A stretch of 64,000 nucleotides of DNA from Mesostigma viride (GCA_009746045.1 RPFO01000333.1:112501-176500), one strand, 5' to 3'; counted from the first letter of the stretch, positions 1 through 11,698 are shown. The notes: generated from the letters alone by a model not told the origin. Numbers and translations: made by a program.

Positions 1-77
<77 letters not shown>

Positions 78-80
78 GCT

Positions 81-131
<51 letters not shown>

Positions 132-136
132 CAACA
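1..136. repeat. (CAG)n microsatellite
   Basis: About 40 GCA triplets in two blocks separated by TGCT at 77-80, ending in CAA triplets. The repeat starts at the window edge, so its full length is unknown. No supported coding frame runs through it. Confidence 0.97.
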
Positions 137-191
137 CAAAGCCTGAAATCTACGTGTTGTGACAAGCAGGCAGGATTGGCAGCAATTCTGC

Positions 192-263
192 GATAACGGC
201 AGGCTCGAGCTACCATGGTCTGGATTCTCCCGATTTCTGGCCTGCGCTGGTTGTCTCCTTGAT
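192..263 (+). mobile_element. Penelope-like element 3' end fragment
   Basis: These 72 bases match, with few mismatches, the last part of the full-length Penelope element (35070-35142): the GATAACGGCAGGCTCGAGC start and the GCGCTGGTTGTCTCCTTGAT end. It is a 5'-truncated remnant with no coding sequence. Confidence 0.85.
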
Positions 264-1010
264 ATACGATTCGCTGTATTGCTGGGAAATGCGCACATAG
301 TTTGGCGCGCACGTAGCCGGGTTTGACAGCTAGTGCTATGGCGCGGGATTTGCTTGCGTCAGCAGCACTTTTGGAAATAGCTAAAGGGAACGAGCCTCGA
401 CCACCGGAGGTCGTTGTTCGCTCGTCTCTCTCCCTCATGTAACTGACCAGTTTGTTGAACGTCTTTATGGGGATGAAATAGTTCGAGCAGCCCGGAGCAG
501 CCCCCGTGAGTGGTCGGCATGCAGTCCATTGCCACACTTGAATGGATTGACGGAAATGACAATAATGTGTTTTGTTAAGAATGTGTGTAACATTGGGAAC
601 GATCAACAGTGCTCAGGGAAGGGGACAGCCCCGTAATGCCCTAGGCCTGTCATCCGGGTGGCTCAGGCGAGCCGGTAGCTCGATCAACAGCGGGATCATG
701 GAATTCCTGATGAGTACAGCTGCTCTTATAATTGAAACATTACAACTCGACAGTCTTTGTAATTCGTCATTGATCTTATTGGAATAGAAAGGTTTTTGCT
801 TTCTTTGATGATAAAGCATGAATTCTCTCAATATGAAATCGGCTGGCGGGATTGTCTGTCATGAAGGTGGCGGTGCTGTGATTAAGATCGACCGCACCTA
901 TCATTTTTCACCCTATTAAATATAGATAGCTGGGCGTTTGCTTTGGTTTGCAATTGAGTCTAGATGCGGCTGTCTAGATGTTGTAGTTAGAATGCTGTTA
1001 GATAGATGTT
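264..1010. other. Intergenic, no gene recognised
   Basis: Short open frames exist on both strands, but none has recognisable motifs or convincing composition. I see no RNA gene here. Probably degraded repeat sequence. Confidence 0.5.
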
Positions 1011-1120
1011 GTATGTAGCCGATGTAGATAGATTAGACCGGTAGGACTGTTTGCACCCATCCATCCATCCATCGGGGTTAATGCTCCGTGACTCCCCAAC
1101 GGGAGCACGAGTCTAATTAA
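1011..1120 (+). mobile_element. LINE family A 3' end fragment
   Basis: Near-identical to 15437-15550, the 3' end of the ORF1-only LINE A. It has the CCATCCATCCATC run, then a hairpin of the form GTGCTCC...CCCAACGGGAGCAC, then a TAATTAAT tail. The tail is interrupted by the left TTAA element and appears to resume at 2865. Confidence 0.8.
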
Positions 1121-1127
1121 TAATAAG

Positions 1128-2864
1128 AATATGTTTTTTTAATTAGAACGCGATATATAGCGTTGTAAGCTTTTTTTAGAACGCGTATAGCACCTAAGGA
1201 AAATTTTTTTTCATGGTCATGTATATACTTTCCTGAAAGCCCATAAATCAAAGGATTTTTTGAGCTACTCAGACCTACAAAATGCTTATTCATTAGAGAG
1301 ATACACTGGTTTGAATACAGGGGGGTCTGACCATGACCGCGATTTCTTGACCCTAGGTCACAAGTCATGTGCTTATTCACAAATGGTTCATGAAAAAAAT
1401 CTGGCTTCTTGCACGAGCTATGGGCAACATATGCAGGCTCTGTGAAACAAAACTCAGGCCCATTGGGCCACTGGAGCTATTTTTCATTAGCATCACAATT
1501 ACAACGCAGTACAACGCAGTGGGAAAAATGAGAGCCCTTCACAACATGACGCAACGACATGAGCCCCATAAACGGGGCCATAGTGAGCTTGGAGGGTCAA
1601 AACGTTGAAAATAGGTGTTGTATAAGTTATACAGCATCAAACATGCATCAAACATCATGACTGGATGACCTAATATGACTGAATCAGGCAGCCATAGCCA
1701 AAGCATCATCCACTCTCACAACGTGTTGAGCACATGCCTCGTGGGAACGGAGGTGCTGGGTTTTCATTCCATAACGCGTGCAATACTGAAAGAAAGAGGC
1801 ACGTGAAATGCAAGGCTTGGATAGGTTGAGTGATCCATGAGCTTACATGCAGGCAAAGATGACGCTGGAATGCATGCTAGCAAATGGTGGCAAGATGCTA
1901 ACAACACATGATTATACACCATGATTATGGGCACCTAGCTGGTCTTCTTGCACAATCAACGCAGTATAAACCATCAACATCCAATCCTCACGATATATGC
2001 ACGGCTTGACGACGTATACAGCACCTAAATACTGCACAACTGCAACCTGCTATGGCTGACATGCAAGCAACGTCGAGTAGGATGGCGGTCTTAGAGAGGC
2101 TGGGCAGAGGTCGGTAGAAATAAGTGGAAAACTGGCAGAAACTAGGTAGAAACACGATATACTTACGCCTGCAAGCACTATTGAGCCGGTGGCAGAGGCC
2201 ATTTCCAGGAAAATACAGCATACCGTAGCAATAGCCACGGTCACGCCTTACGCTATTTGCAGGCACCATCATGCCCGGCGCTACCCAATAAAAGTCTGCA
2301 CAATTCTCGGTTTAGCCGAGAGTCCGGACGTTCGGAATGAATAAACATGTGTTAAGAAGTCGAAACACCATGGAAATACCAAGCATGGTGCCGCAGCAGA
2401 CCCGAGTCTTGACGTAATAATATGTATGCCGGTTTCCAGGGTTTCCGCATGAAAGTTGGGTGAGAAACTGGAAAAAACTACGTTTCCTTTGCCCCAGTAC
2501 CTCAACAAACTCGTAGAAACCTAATTATCAACCTTTGAACGCATCATCATGGTCGTGCCACCCAACAGCCACTGAAATTCGCGCGAAAACTGGCGAGATC
2601 TACCTGCCGCCATCGCCGTCGTCTTCACCTTCGTCCCGCGAAAATGCCTGATTTCAGTGGTACATATTTGTTTGCAGCTGTCACAAAAAAAATACCAAAA
2701 ATACCAGGATTTTTTCTTGAATTCTATGAGATGTTTCTGACCTATCTTGAAAGTTTCAGACCAAAAATCGCATGTTTAATAGGTTTGCCACGTGTCAGAT
2801 TACAACGCGATACATCGCGTTCTAACCCTACAACGCGATGTATCGCGTTGTAAAAAAACACGGG
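1128..2864 (-). mobile_element. TTAA-type DNA transposon, family 1, left inverted copy
   Basis: An inverted copy of 13326-15070; short open frames match residue for residue between the two. The inner end is intact: ACACGGG followed by TTAA at 2865-2868. The outer end (about 1128-1140) has decayed from CCCGTGTTTTTTT to AATATGTTTTTTT and has no adjoining TTAA. Two hairpins built on CAACGCGAT...ATCGCGTTG lie at 2804-2852, and a weaker one at the other end. There is no transposase frame, so the element is non-autonomous. Confidence 0.88.
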
Positions 2865-2868
2865 TTAA

Positions 2869-3244
2869 TTAATTAATTGCAATTGAGTGATTTCACTCTG
2901 CTGTAAGTAATTATATTTTTAATAAATATAGATAGTGGATCACACACAAAGTGCTCTATTGCTGTGGATATGTCTTCCAAGTGATAGTCTAGCTAGGACA
3001 TAATGGCACGCAAACGCAACATGCTGACCCCCATGAGCCCGCTGCGGTTTGCGGAGAGCAATGTACAATCCATTGCAGTTAGTGACGACACAAAGGTCTT
3101 TTAAGACCGTGGTTGTATAGATGACGGTTATGGTGACATTGATGATGACCCCGTTTGGACAATGCATCAGTCGGCTGAGCGTGATGCGCAGCCACAGGAT
3201 TACGCTGAATTTGTCGTCGGACCGTGATGCAAAGGATACCACCT
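2869..3244. other. Repeat-derived spacer
   Basis: Starts with TTAATTAATTGCAATTGAG, probably the rest of the LINE tail split by the TTAA element. I recognise no gene. Confidence 0.45.
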
Positions 3245-3440
3245 GTACAGTGTTGCGCCCCGGCACCATGCTGTGGAGAGATCGCTCTGTGGCCTGCCCA
3301 CTTGCAGCAGTGAGCCTAGAGAAGCTAGCTAGGGCACCCTCGGACCTCCTCCTCGTTGTGTATATAGGGTTGAAGGTTCCTTTACTCTGTATTGGCACCC
3401 ACGTGACCGCAGTACGTCACGTGCTTATTAATCAATTGTG
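3245..3440 (+). mobile_element. LINE family C 3' end fragment
   Basis: Closely matches 26702-26880, the 3' untranslated end of LINE C. Shared landmarks are GTGTTGCGCCCCGGCACCATG, the GGGTTGAAGGTTCCTTTACTC block and a CACGTGCTTATTAAT tail. It is a 5'-truncated insertion with no coding sequence. Confidence 0.85.
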
Positions 3441-3938
3441 GTGCAGGCGATCTTTGTCTGTTTGTTTAACTTTTGTGTAACTATTTTTCTAATGAGATTA
3501 CCTTAGTACTCAGTGGCATGCCTATGCGCACACATGCAACCAGTTACTTACTTACAGGTTACACACACAAAATACATGGACTACTTTCTTTTTTCGTGCT
3601 TAGAATCAATCCACACATCTATGCATATAAACCGTTTCAGTTCTATCTCTGTGACAACATAATAAGTGATGCAGTTCATACATTGATAAGTTTGCATGCA
3701 AAACTAGCTTCAAACTGCCCGGACCTTTGCCCTCAAAAAGGGGGGTAGGCAGGGGAAGAGCAACCAACAGGCAAAATGGCTGCCCGCCAGCTACGAAAAC
3801 AAGAACCAGTTTTTTAAAAAAGAAGGGAAAAGCCCACTACACTGCGCACAACTCAATTTGCCTGCCTTGACCAAACAAAGAAACCTTCGCTGCAGTGTGC
3901 ATGGACACTTGACAGGTATAAACACGCTGCCGTGCAGC
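3441..3938. other. Spacer downstream of the NBR1-like gene
   Basis: No recognisable gene. On the minus strand this should hold the 3' UTR and polyadenylation region of the NBR1-like gene, but I see no unambiguous poly(A) signal. Confidence 0.4.
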
Positions 3939-6900
3939 TTACTGCTTGGTCGCCTGCATGAGGGACTGCTGGTACATGTCCAGCAGCAGCGACTTCACCC
4001 GCTGGGACAGCTGGGCACCGCTCACCCCCTCAGGCACACTTTCCTCCACCGCGCCCTGGCATTCTGCTACCAGTGTGCGCAAGAAGCTTTCCACAGAGCC
4101 GAGGGTGGGCGCGCCAGGGGGGGTGGCGGCGGGCGTGCCCGCTGCAGGAATGGCCGGCGCCTCCGGGCGGGTGGAAGGCAGCGGCTGCTCGTCAGAGCCC
4201 CTTGCTGCGGGCGCAGGTGGTGGCGCCTGCTCGCTGCTGGCAGAAGCAGCGGGCCCATCCGGCTGGGGGACTTCCACCCAATCCGCTGCCGGCGCCTCCT
4301 CCCCATTAAGCGACACAACGACGCTCACGCGCAGTGGCGGCCCAAACTGCAGCGGGGCAGACGCCTTGGGCAGCGCCTGCAGGGTGTAGATGGCCTCGTA
4401 GGTGCCCTCCCGCTTGGGCGTGGTGAGAGGCAGGGAGACGGCCAGGTGGGTCCCAGGGGGCACGCAGGCCACGCCGGGCGGCAGCAGGCCGGTCACGCGC
4501 GCGGGGCCGATATCGCCTGCCACGCGCCGCAGCAGCAGTGAGGGGCTCCAGGGGAGCGCGCCGGTGTTCAGCAGCACGAAGGTCTGAGGTGTGGGCGTGG
4601 GCGGGGTGGCGGTGGGGGGTGGGAGTGGGTAGGGGACATGTTGACAACAAACACAAATCAGAGAGATGTGAAGGGCATAGCAGCATGTGACGGCGCACGA
4701 GTGGCGCATTGCCGCGCAGCAGCGCGGGTAAGGAACTACCGAGCTACGGCGTAGACCCGGGGATTATGAGAAGAAAAAGCTGACTTGGCCACAGGCCGGC
4801 GATTCATGCATACACAAAGACCATCTCCACAAGATTGGATCAAGCACAACAAACCCTCTCTACAATACCGCTGTTTAGGTTTAAACTAAAGCCCGGGTGA
4901 CTTGTCCCAGTGCGCTGTCCCCCACGCATCCTCCACCCGCGTACACGATGGCCCCAGAAAATCATCTCCCTCTTCCAAACGTGATCCAGCAGCACCTGTC
5001 CACACACCCCACCGGCACGGCCCCCAGAACCACGCCGCGCCCCCCACAACGCGCCTGCATCCTCGCACGCCACCTCAAGACGCACACTGCCTTGGCACCG
5101 GCGTTGAAGCAACCGGTCTAGGTACGGCGTACGCACGGTGCAGACCGCAACAGGTTGTGCAGTCAACCCCCACCAACCTGCACCAACAACCGCCAGCCAG
5201 CCACCCAGCCACCCAGCCACCCACTCACCTGCACCAACAACCGTCTGCCTCCACCAACCTGCACCAACAACCGTCTGCCTCCACGCACCTGCACCAACAA
5301 CCGTCTGCCTCCACGCACCTGTACCAACAACCGTCTGCCTCCACCAACCTGCACCAACAACCGTCTGCCTCCACCAACCTGCACCAACAACCGTCTGCCT
5401 CCACCAACCTGCACCAACAACCGTCTGCCTCCACCAACCTGCACCAACAACCGCCTGCCTCCACCAACCTGCACCGACAACCGTCTGCCTCCACCAACCT
5501 GCACCAACAACCGTCTGCCTCCACCAACCTGCACCAACAACCGTCTGCCTCCACGCACCTGCACCAACAACCGTCTGCCTCCACCAACCTGCACCAACAA
5601 CCGTCTGCCTCCACGCACCTGCTGTAACAAACGCCACCCCCCACCCACCAGCACCAACAACCTCTACACCCCACGCACCTGCTCCAGTGTCTGCTCCGGC
5701 GCGGCCTGCCACTCGGCAAATGTTGGCGCGCCCTCGGCACATGCGGCCGCCAGCTTACCGCTGCGCACCGCCTCACGCAGCCGCGCACGCAGCGCCGCGT
5801 CTCCCTCGCGCGGTGGGCCGCCAAACAGAGAGGCGGTGCTGGGGACGGAGGGTGGCGCGCTGCTGTCCGCGCTCAATGGCAGCGGCTCCTCCCCCTGTGT
5901 GTAGTAAGGCAGGCAGATGACAGCCGGGGGACAAGGGGCGTCGCCGCCGGACGGCGCCTCCTCCGTTCCCACCGCCGCGCTGGTAACTGCGGCCGTAGCG
6001 ACGTCATCGCTGGGGACAGGTGCCACCTGCCTGCTGGCGCCGGCCTCCCCATTGCCCACTGCAACAGGGCCAGCGCGCACGGAGAGCGTCAGTCTCAGCT
6101 TGGGGCCAAACCAGAGCGGGGCCCCAGCCTTGGGCAGCGCCTGCAGGGTGTAGACGGCCTCATAGGTGCCCTCGCGCTTGGGCGCGGTGAGGGGCAGGGA
6201 GATGGCCAGGTGGGACCCAGGGGGCACGCAGGCCACGCCCGCGCGCGCCACCACGGGGAAGGTGTCAGGGCCGAGTGGGGGCGCGTCGGGGTGGGAGGTG
6301 GGCAGCTGGCGCAAGACGACGGCAGGGCCCCAGGGGAGCGCGCCCGTGTTCATCAAGCGCCATGTCTGGTGGTGGTGGTGGTGGTGGTGGTGGTGGTGGT
6401 GAGGGGGGGGGGGGGGCAGGGGGGGGGGGGGGGCTAAAGGGGCATAAGGAGGGGGTAGGGAGGCGGGGCAGCCGGATTAAGGTGCATGGCATGCACACAC
6501 AGTAAGTGGGTACGCGTACGCCGGCAAACCACGATCAGAGCAGCCCCAACGCCAGCTCCAAACCACCACCACCGCATGAGGGCTGCCAATGACACGCCTC
6601 AGGGGACGCAACGAACCCAACAGACACCGCCTCCATGCCATGGTGATGGCGGGCCATAGCCATGTCGGGCTGTGGTCACAGCGATGCGCTGGGAGGAAGC
6701 AGGGCCAGCACATGCCCTTGCCGCGCTCAGTGTACAGCGAGAAAAGCTTTGCACGCAGTCCTCCACTAGCTGGCTCCCACCCCGTGCCCCCCTCATCATC
6801 CCCCCTCCCACGCACTCATCACACGGCATCCGGGATCGCCGATCCTTAACGGGCCACCCCACAAAATGAAGGGGAGGCGATAGCAAATAGAACTAGAACC

Positions 6901-8116
6901 TCTGGTTGGAAACATGCAGCGGTGTCAGCAAAGACACTGAGGGTACGTGGATGGGCCAGGACACAGCACGACTCAGGAACACGGACCTCCTCTCGTACCA
7001 CGCGCGGGCGGCAAGAGCATCCCGGGGAGGATGTACATGGTCATGAGGTACCCCTCTGCCAAAGTGCACGACAGCCACCATGGGGAGAGGGGGGTGGGGA
7101 ATCATGGTACGTGCAGGAAAACACCATACTTGCGGCAACAACCCGTGCTAATACTATGATGCTGACAACAACAATTTACTCATAGGTATTGCTATTCGCC
7201 ATGTCAACAACAGGTCAAGCCCCACTCACTAGCAGCAAATTCTCCCCGGGGCGCACATCCTTTGCCAGCAAACCAGTGCACGCGCCGTCCGGACCCAGCA
7301 CGAGCGCGCCGTTGAGCGCGCCATCAGCGACCGCCTTCCGCAGCCTGCTCCGCAGCACCACGTCGTTGGCGCGAGGCTCGGCCTCAAGCTGCGAGACGAA
7401 GGCACCCCCACCAGATGCAGGTGTCGCTTCCGCGCCGCGTGCCAGGGAATACGCAGCTAGCGCCAGGTTAACGTCAGCTTCCGAAATCTTGGCCACCTCC
7501 GAAAGTGCGTTCTTTTCGGCATCGCCCAACTTCGCAACCGTCGCGGATAGGAACTCGGCAAGAGACGGATTGCCCGGCTGCTTGGCAAGGTTGCGGGTCA
7601 CTTTAGCAATGAAATTATTGGCCCTCTTTACGTTTCCTTTTTCCAACATCGCCTTGAGTTTCTCCGATTTCTTGACCATGTCGAAACCCTTCTGCCCGCA
7701 ATCGGCACCCGACCGCGAGGACGTGGCAGAGACACGCGGAGCTTTCGCTGCGACAAAGCAAGAAGAACATGCGATAAACGACAACACGTCAGATCGCCAC
7801 AAGCAATCGCACCTTCTCGATGATTTTGACGCCGTATCAAAATAAGGACAATCGTGGAGGTCACAACTTGTATACCTGCAATGGTCAGCTTCACAACAGG
7901 CAGTCGCTGCCGTAGAAGTTCTTCGTAATCGCCTTCACCAGAAATAGTGATACGATCCTTGTCCTCGTCCAAATACGTGCATAAAATTTGCTGTCCCTGG
8001 AGCGCAGGAAACATGGTTTCCATCTCGCGAAGCAGGCTGCTCCATGCCACCGGCTCAGCAAAAGAGCGCCGTCTCATGTCCGAGCCGTGCTCAAACTTTA
8101 AGACGAAGCTCGACAT
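3939..8116 (-). CDS. NBR1-like selective autophagy receptor (PB1 + two FW domains)
   Basis: Four exons: 8116-7876, 7747-7230, 6365-5679 and 4583-3939, all GT-AG, with consistent phases giving 696 aa. Residues 3-79 form a PB1 domain (start MSSFVLKFEHG, then YLDEDKDRITISG and DYEELL), a self-association domain in p62/NBR1 proteins. Exons 3 and 4 each open with an NBR1-type four-tryptophan (FW) domain. FW1 (about 240-345) starts TWRLMNTGALPW and FW2 (about 483-575) starts TFVLLNTGALPW. Both share PKREGTYEA-YTLQALPK, so the exon was probably duplicated. After FW2, ADWVEV (W584-V587, acidic context) fits an ATG8-binding LIR. NBR1 proteins usually also have a ZZ finger and C-terminal UBA domains. 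I see no ZZ cysteines, and the C-terminus (FLRTLVAECQGAVEES onward) is not clearly UBA. The inferred role is a cytosolic cargo receptor delivering ubiquitinated or aggregated cargo to autophagosomes. The domain calls are strong; the precise function is inferred. Confidence 0.83.
5166..5660. repeat. 30-bp intronic minisatellite
   Basis: About 15 tandem copies of a 30-base unit containing CTGCACCAACAACCGTCTGC, varying mainly between CCAACC and CGCACC. It lies wholly inside intron 3 of the NBR1-like gene (4584-5678). Because the unit is a multiple of three, all six frames stay open, which creates false long open frames. Confidence 0.95.
6366..6433. repeat. (GGT)n and poly-G tract at a splice acceptor
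   Basis: About 12 GGT triplets followed by G-runs. On the minus strand this reads poly-C then (ACC)n, ending CAG directly before exon 3 of the NBR1-like gene, so the simple repeat forms the polypyrimidine side of that acceptor. Confidence 0.9.
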
Positions 8117-9213
8117 GTTGACACCAAGGAAGAATTGGGGAGAAGAAGATCAAGGGAAAGGAAGCGATGGCTTCCGTGCGAATTCGCAGTCGTGCGGAGC
8201 GATGGCTCGTGCGACTCCAGTCGTCGCCTCGTGGGTGAGCATATTTTTACGCAAGTTTTCCCGTAGGGCATGCGTCCTGCATCTGCCACGTGCGCAAAGT
8301 ATGCTACTGGAGGGATTTGAGCAAGCTGCAAGTCCGCCTTTGATTGTTGTTGTTGTCACTTGTCACACAGGCCGGAAAGATGGGTCAGCACGTCAGCACG
8401 CAACATGTTATGGACTTTTCTGTTGTACAGTACAGGGCTGGGACATCCGCCGCATACCGATTACCGAACATGTTCGGTGTTCAACAACAGTACATACTAC
8501 TGATACTAGAGAGTTTTTGCAGAAGCTTTAGATTTACATTCGACATAGTAGCTTCCAACCGTCCATGTCCCAGTGCCCCGAAAGTACCACCCCAAAAAGA
8601 AAAAAAAAAAAAAAAAAAAAAAAAAGGGAAAAAAAAGGGACGTGGGGGACCCTTATTGTTGTTGTTATGTCCCACGCCGCCCAGGGGCAGCAGAGAATCT
8701 TTAGTGGCCGAGGGCCGGGGGACCCTTAGGTTAGATCTTCCTCAATTACCGATAGCTGGACACGGGAAACGAGATCGACGATCACGCTGCGCAACGGTTG
8801 CGCGCGCCGCGCCTCTGAATGCCCCAAGTGGGGGCGTCCATGGGGTGCAGTTTTCTGTTGGGGGTGGCATGCCATCAAACGAACGTGATTGGATGATGGA
8901 GGGATTGGGGAACATTGCCGGATAAGTTTGCTCGGGGAAAGCCGTGCGACTCGTGCAGGATCCCCTTCGGCCATCTCCATCACTCAACCCTCAGTAAGTA
9001 GGAGCATGGATTCCAATTCTTTAGCAGTAATGGGAATGCTGATAGCTTCGTAACGTAGCGCTAGGCGAGATTAGGTTTCCCCAAGTTTTTAAATATGCGT
9101 CCTACGTAATTATCTGATGTTCGATCCCACGGAAGCTTACCCCGTTGGTCATTGGCGATACGTGCTTACTGCCATCACCCTGGTAATGACTTGCAGATCC
9201 AACCAGCTTTAAA
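8117..9213. other. Intergenic region between divergent NBR1-like and psaK genes
   Basis: Holds both promoters because the genes diverge. An A-rich tract at 8599-8638 interrupts it. I see no TATA box I would defend. A CTTGCAG at 9190-9196 could be the acceptor of a 5' UTR intron of psaK (weak inference). No other gene is supported. Confidence 0.5.
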
Positions 9214-10085
9214 ATGGCCTCCGCTGTTGCCGTCTCTGCACCAACCTTTGTGACTGGCTTGGGGGCCAAGACCATCCCAAGCCGCGCCCAGAAGCAGGTT
9301 AGTGCTCGGCGCCGTGGGCGAAGCTTTGTAAAGTTTTGCAGTATCATCGGACTTCATGCGGTAAATGCTGAACGCCCATTGTGATTTTGACTTATGATAT
9401 CCACCACTGTGTATATTTTGGGTGGATGAATCGCTAGCAGAACCCATGGTGTGATCTGATATACCTGCCGGGGAAGCTCAGATGAATTGAAGATTGCAAG
9501 TTGTACGTTTTGTAGCATCGGTCAGTGCCGGCGAGATGTGCGTCGTTTTCTGAAGCGGTTGCCTGTTCTGCCTTGCGGTGCTGCTTTCAGGGCCTGACTG
9601 TGATGAAGAGCAAGAAGGTCGTGAAGGCCATGGGTGCCCGCGCTGACTACCTGGGCTCCTCCACCAACGTCGTAAGTTGTCCGTATCACTAATGCCTTAC
9701 TGCGTGAATGACCACTTCATAAGCTCGAAATGTGCTCCCAATTGAGTTGCAAGGAGCAATGCCATCTGCTTGGCAGGGTCCCAGTTCCAGTTTAGTTCAA
9801 CACAGCACTGATGCTAACGTATTCTGCTGTCCCTTGGTGTACATCTCGTGCCTGCAGATCATGATTGCCTCCACCGCTGCCTTCCTGGCCGCTGGCCGCT
9901 TCGGTCTGGCTCCTAGCACCCAGCGCCCAGCCAACGCAGCCTGCAAGCTGCAGGAGCGCGACATTGGCATCCAGTCCAATGACCCTGCGGGCTTCAACTG
10001 GGTTGATACCCTGGCCCACGGTGCCTGCGGCCACATCTTCGGTGTTGGCCTGGTCCTTGGCCTGCGCGCCACCGGCAACCTCTAA
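9214..10085 (+). CDS. psaK: Photosystem I subunit PsaK precursor
   Basis: Exons 9214-9297, 9591-9671 and 9858-10085, phase 0 throughout, with donors GTTAGT and GTAAGT; 130 aa. The N-terminus (MASAVAVSAPTFVTGLGAK...) is rich in Ser, Ala and basic residues, as expected of a chloroplast transit peptide. The mature part matches PsaK: YLGSSTNVIMIASTAAFLAA, AGRFGLAPSTQR, the NDPAGFNWVDTLAHGACGH stretch and the end VLGLRATGNL. PsaK is a thylakoid protein with two membrane helices at the rim of photosystem I next to light-harvesting antenna; the two hydrophobic stretches are visible in exon 3. The start is the first in-frame ATG that gives a transit peptide. A TGTAA motif (10089-10093), the common green-algal polyadenylation signal, lies just after the stop. 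Intact. Confidence 0.97.
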
Positions 10086-10263
10086 ATTTGTAAATAAGCA
10101 TTTCTAATCCTATTTGCAAAATAAACTCTCTTCACACTCTTGAAGCATTCTCTGCGTCGAAGTATAGCTTTTTGTATTTGCTCACAGTCTTAACTGTGGA
10201 GGAATTCAGTAACAATGTGAAAAAACCAACTTAAGGGGACAGGACATACATAAAGTGCCTAGT

Positions 10264-10694
10264 GTTTTCACCTTTGCGGAGTGTCTGATCAGAATATACG
10301 CTTGGCTGATTTCGATAGTACCGGCTACGCCCCCTTCTACTAAAAAGAAGGATTCAGCCGTGTTCAGCCCGTCTCACGGTGCGAGACTGAACAAGTCTCG
10401 CGTGCAGACACGTGTGTAGTACTCCTACACACAGATCTCGAGTGATTTATCTAGTACCAAATCCGAAAGGCTTGCATCACTCCCCGGACAGGAGAACTTT
10501 TGCGGATGACTGTAGGTGTAAGTTGGCGATGCCATGGTATCCGAAGACGTCCGTCCTATAGTCAGCAAAATTGGTGCGAGAGGTCCCCAGTTCGATTCCG
10601 GTCGGATTCATTTGCAGATCGCGTTTTCCGCGTTTTCCGCGGCCTGGCACTGAACGCAAAGGTTTTCACCTTTGCGGAGTGTCTGATCAGAATA
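10264..10694 (+). mobile_element. tRNA-like SINE candidate between 33-bp direct repeats
   Basis: An identical 33-bp sequence (starting GTTTTCACCTTTGCGGAGTG) occurs at 10264-10296 and 10662-10694. The 365 bp between contain a B-box-like AGTTCGATTCC (10589-10599) and complementary ends ATCCGA (10539-10544) and TCGGAT (10602-10607), but no good tRNA cloverleaf. A tRNA-derived SINE with a long target duplication fits; a simple segmental repeat is the alternative. Confidence 0.45.
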
Positions 10695-10721
10695 AAGTGC
10701 ACTTTTCTGGAAAGCATTAAA

Positions 10722-10936
10722 CTTAAATTAAATTAAATTACAACATGACTCCGTTGGGAGATCATGTAGCACATATTCCCGTGGATGGATGGAGGGGGGA
10801 CAAAGCCGCGAAACCGAACTAATCTAACTTTAAGCTAATCCAATCTAATCCAGAAAATCCTACCTATTCTACTCAGCAAAGCGCCCCTTCCGCTTGGGGG
10901 GAGGGGGCTTGCCCACAGGTGCGGGCGTATTAAATT
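10722..10936 (-). mobile_element. LINE 3' end fragment (minus orientation)
   Basis: Read on the minus strand it ends with GTGCTACATGATCTCCCAAC, GGAGTCATGTT and an AATTTAATTT tail. The part at 10787-10935 resembles 15575-15720, the 3' UTR of the RT-bearing LINE. A 5'-truncated copy. Confidence 0.75.
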
Positions 10937-10987
10937 TTTAAAAAAAATTAAATTATAACATGCCTCCGTTGGCGGGTCATGTAGCAC

Positions 10988-11698
10988 GAGACATTATGCT
11001 CCGTCAAGTCCGATGTTTTTTGCAACGTCACCCACATCTGTTCGGTGCTGCCCCTTGGCACAAGCTCTACAAACAGGTCGTGGACCGGCTGGATCGCATA
11101 GTATCAAAGAGACAACCAGCGCACATCTGCCCATATCTGAACCCTGTGATGCCAGATCTCCTTTGCGGCCGTTCCGAGCTTGGCACTGGATTCGTTGTCC
11201 ACATCGTCGCGTCGCTGCAGCAACACGATGTTTTCTGGCATCCGCGGGCTTTTGACCAGTTCCTGCCGCACATTTGAAAGTGCTGTCCTCCGGCTTTTTG
11301 CCATTGCAATGTGTGCAGTTCTTGGACGTTTGGAATCATGGCATGGCTAACGTGATGACTGACTAGCTACCTTTTCAGTGGTTTTCCATTTGCGGGTATT
11401 TCCTCGTAAATGGTGGGAGAGCGATCGCAGCAATGGTGCTCACCACTAGACACTCCCGGCCAGTTAGGCTCGAAACACACGCCCTGATCAAGCATGCTGT
11501 TTCCGGCCCCACCGTCTAGGTCATCTAGTCGCTCTACACGTAAGCCAGCCATAATTTCAATGCACAAGGATCCACATTTCCATCACCATTCATCTTCATC
11601 ATCCTGAACGACTCGAACACGCGGACAAGATAACGGCAGGCTCGAGCTACCATGGTCCGGATTCTCCCGATTTCTGGCCTGCGCTGGTTGTCTCCTTG
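10988..11698 (+). mobile_element. 5'-truncated Penelope-like element
   Basis: Matches 34456-35140 of the full-length element: the last RT-protein codons (ATTATGCTCCGTCAAGTCC onward) and the whole 3' UTR. It is flanked by ATGTAGCAC at 10979-10987 and 11699-11707, a 9-bp target duplication. Near 11106 it carries an extra TCAAAGAGACAACCAGCGCA, the reverse complement of the element's own 3' terminus. Confidence 0.88.

Noticed and set aside
2050-2272. Small membrane-protein-like frames in the TTAA element
   Set aside because: Present in both copies only because the copies are near-identical; no evidence of selection or a start context.
4840-5920. Overlapping 160-300-codon frames on both strands over the NBR1-like intron
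   Set aside because: Created by the 30-bp intronic minisatellite; the splice sites show this is intron 3.
8344-8925. 193-codon plus-strand frame upstream of psaK
   Set aside because: Runs through a long A tract (poly-Lys) with no motifs; composition is not that of a gene.
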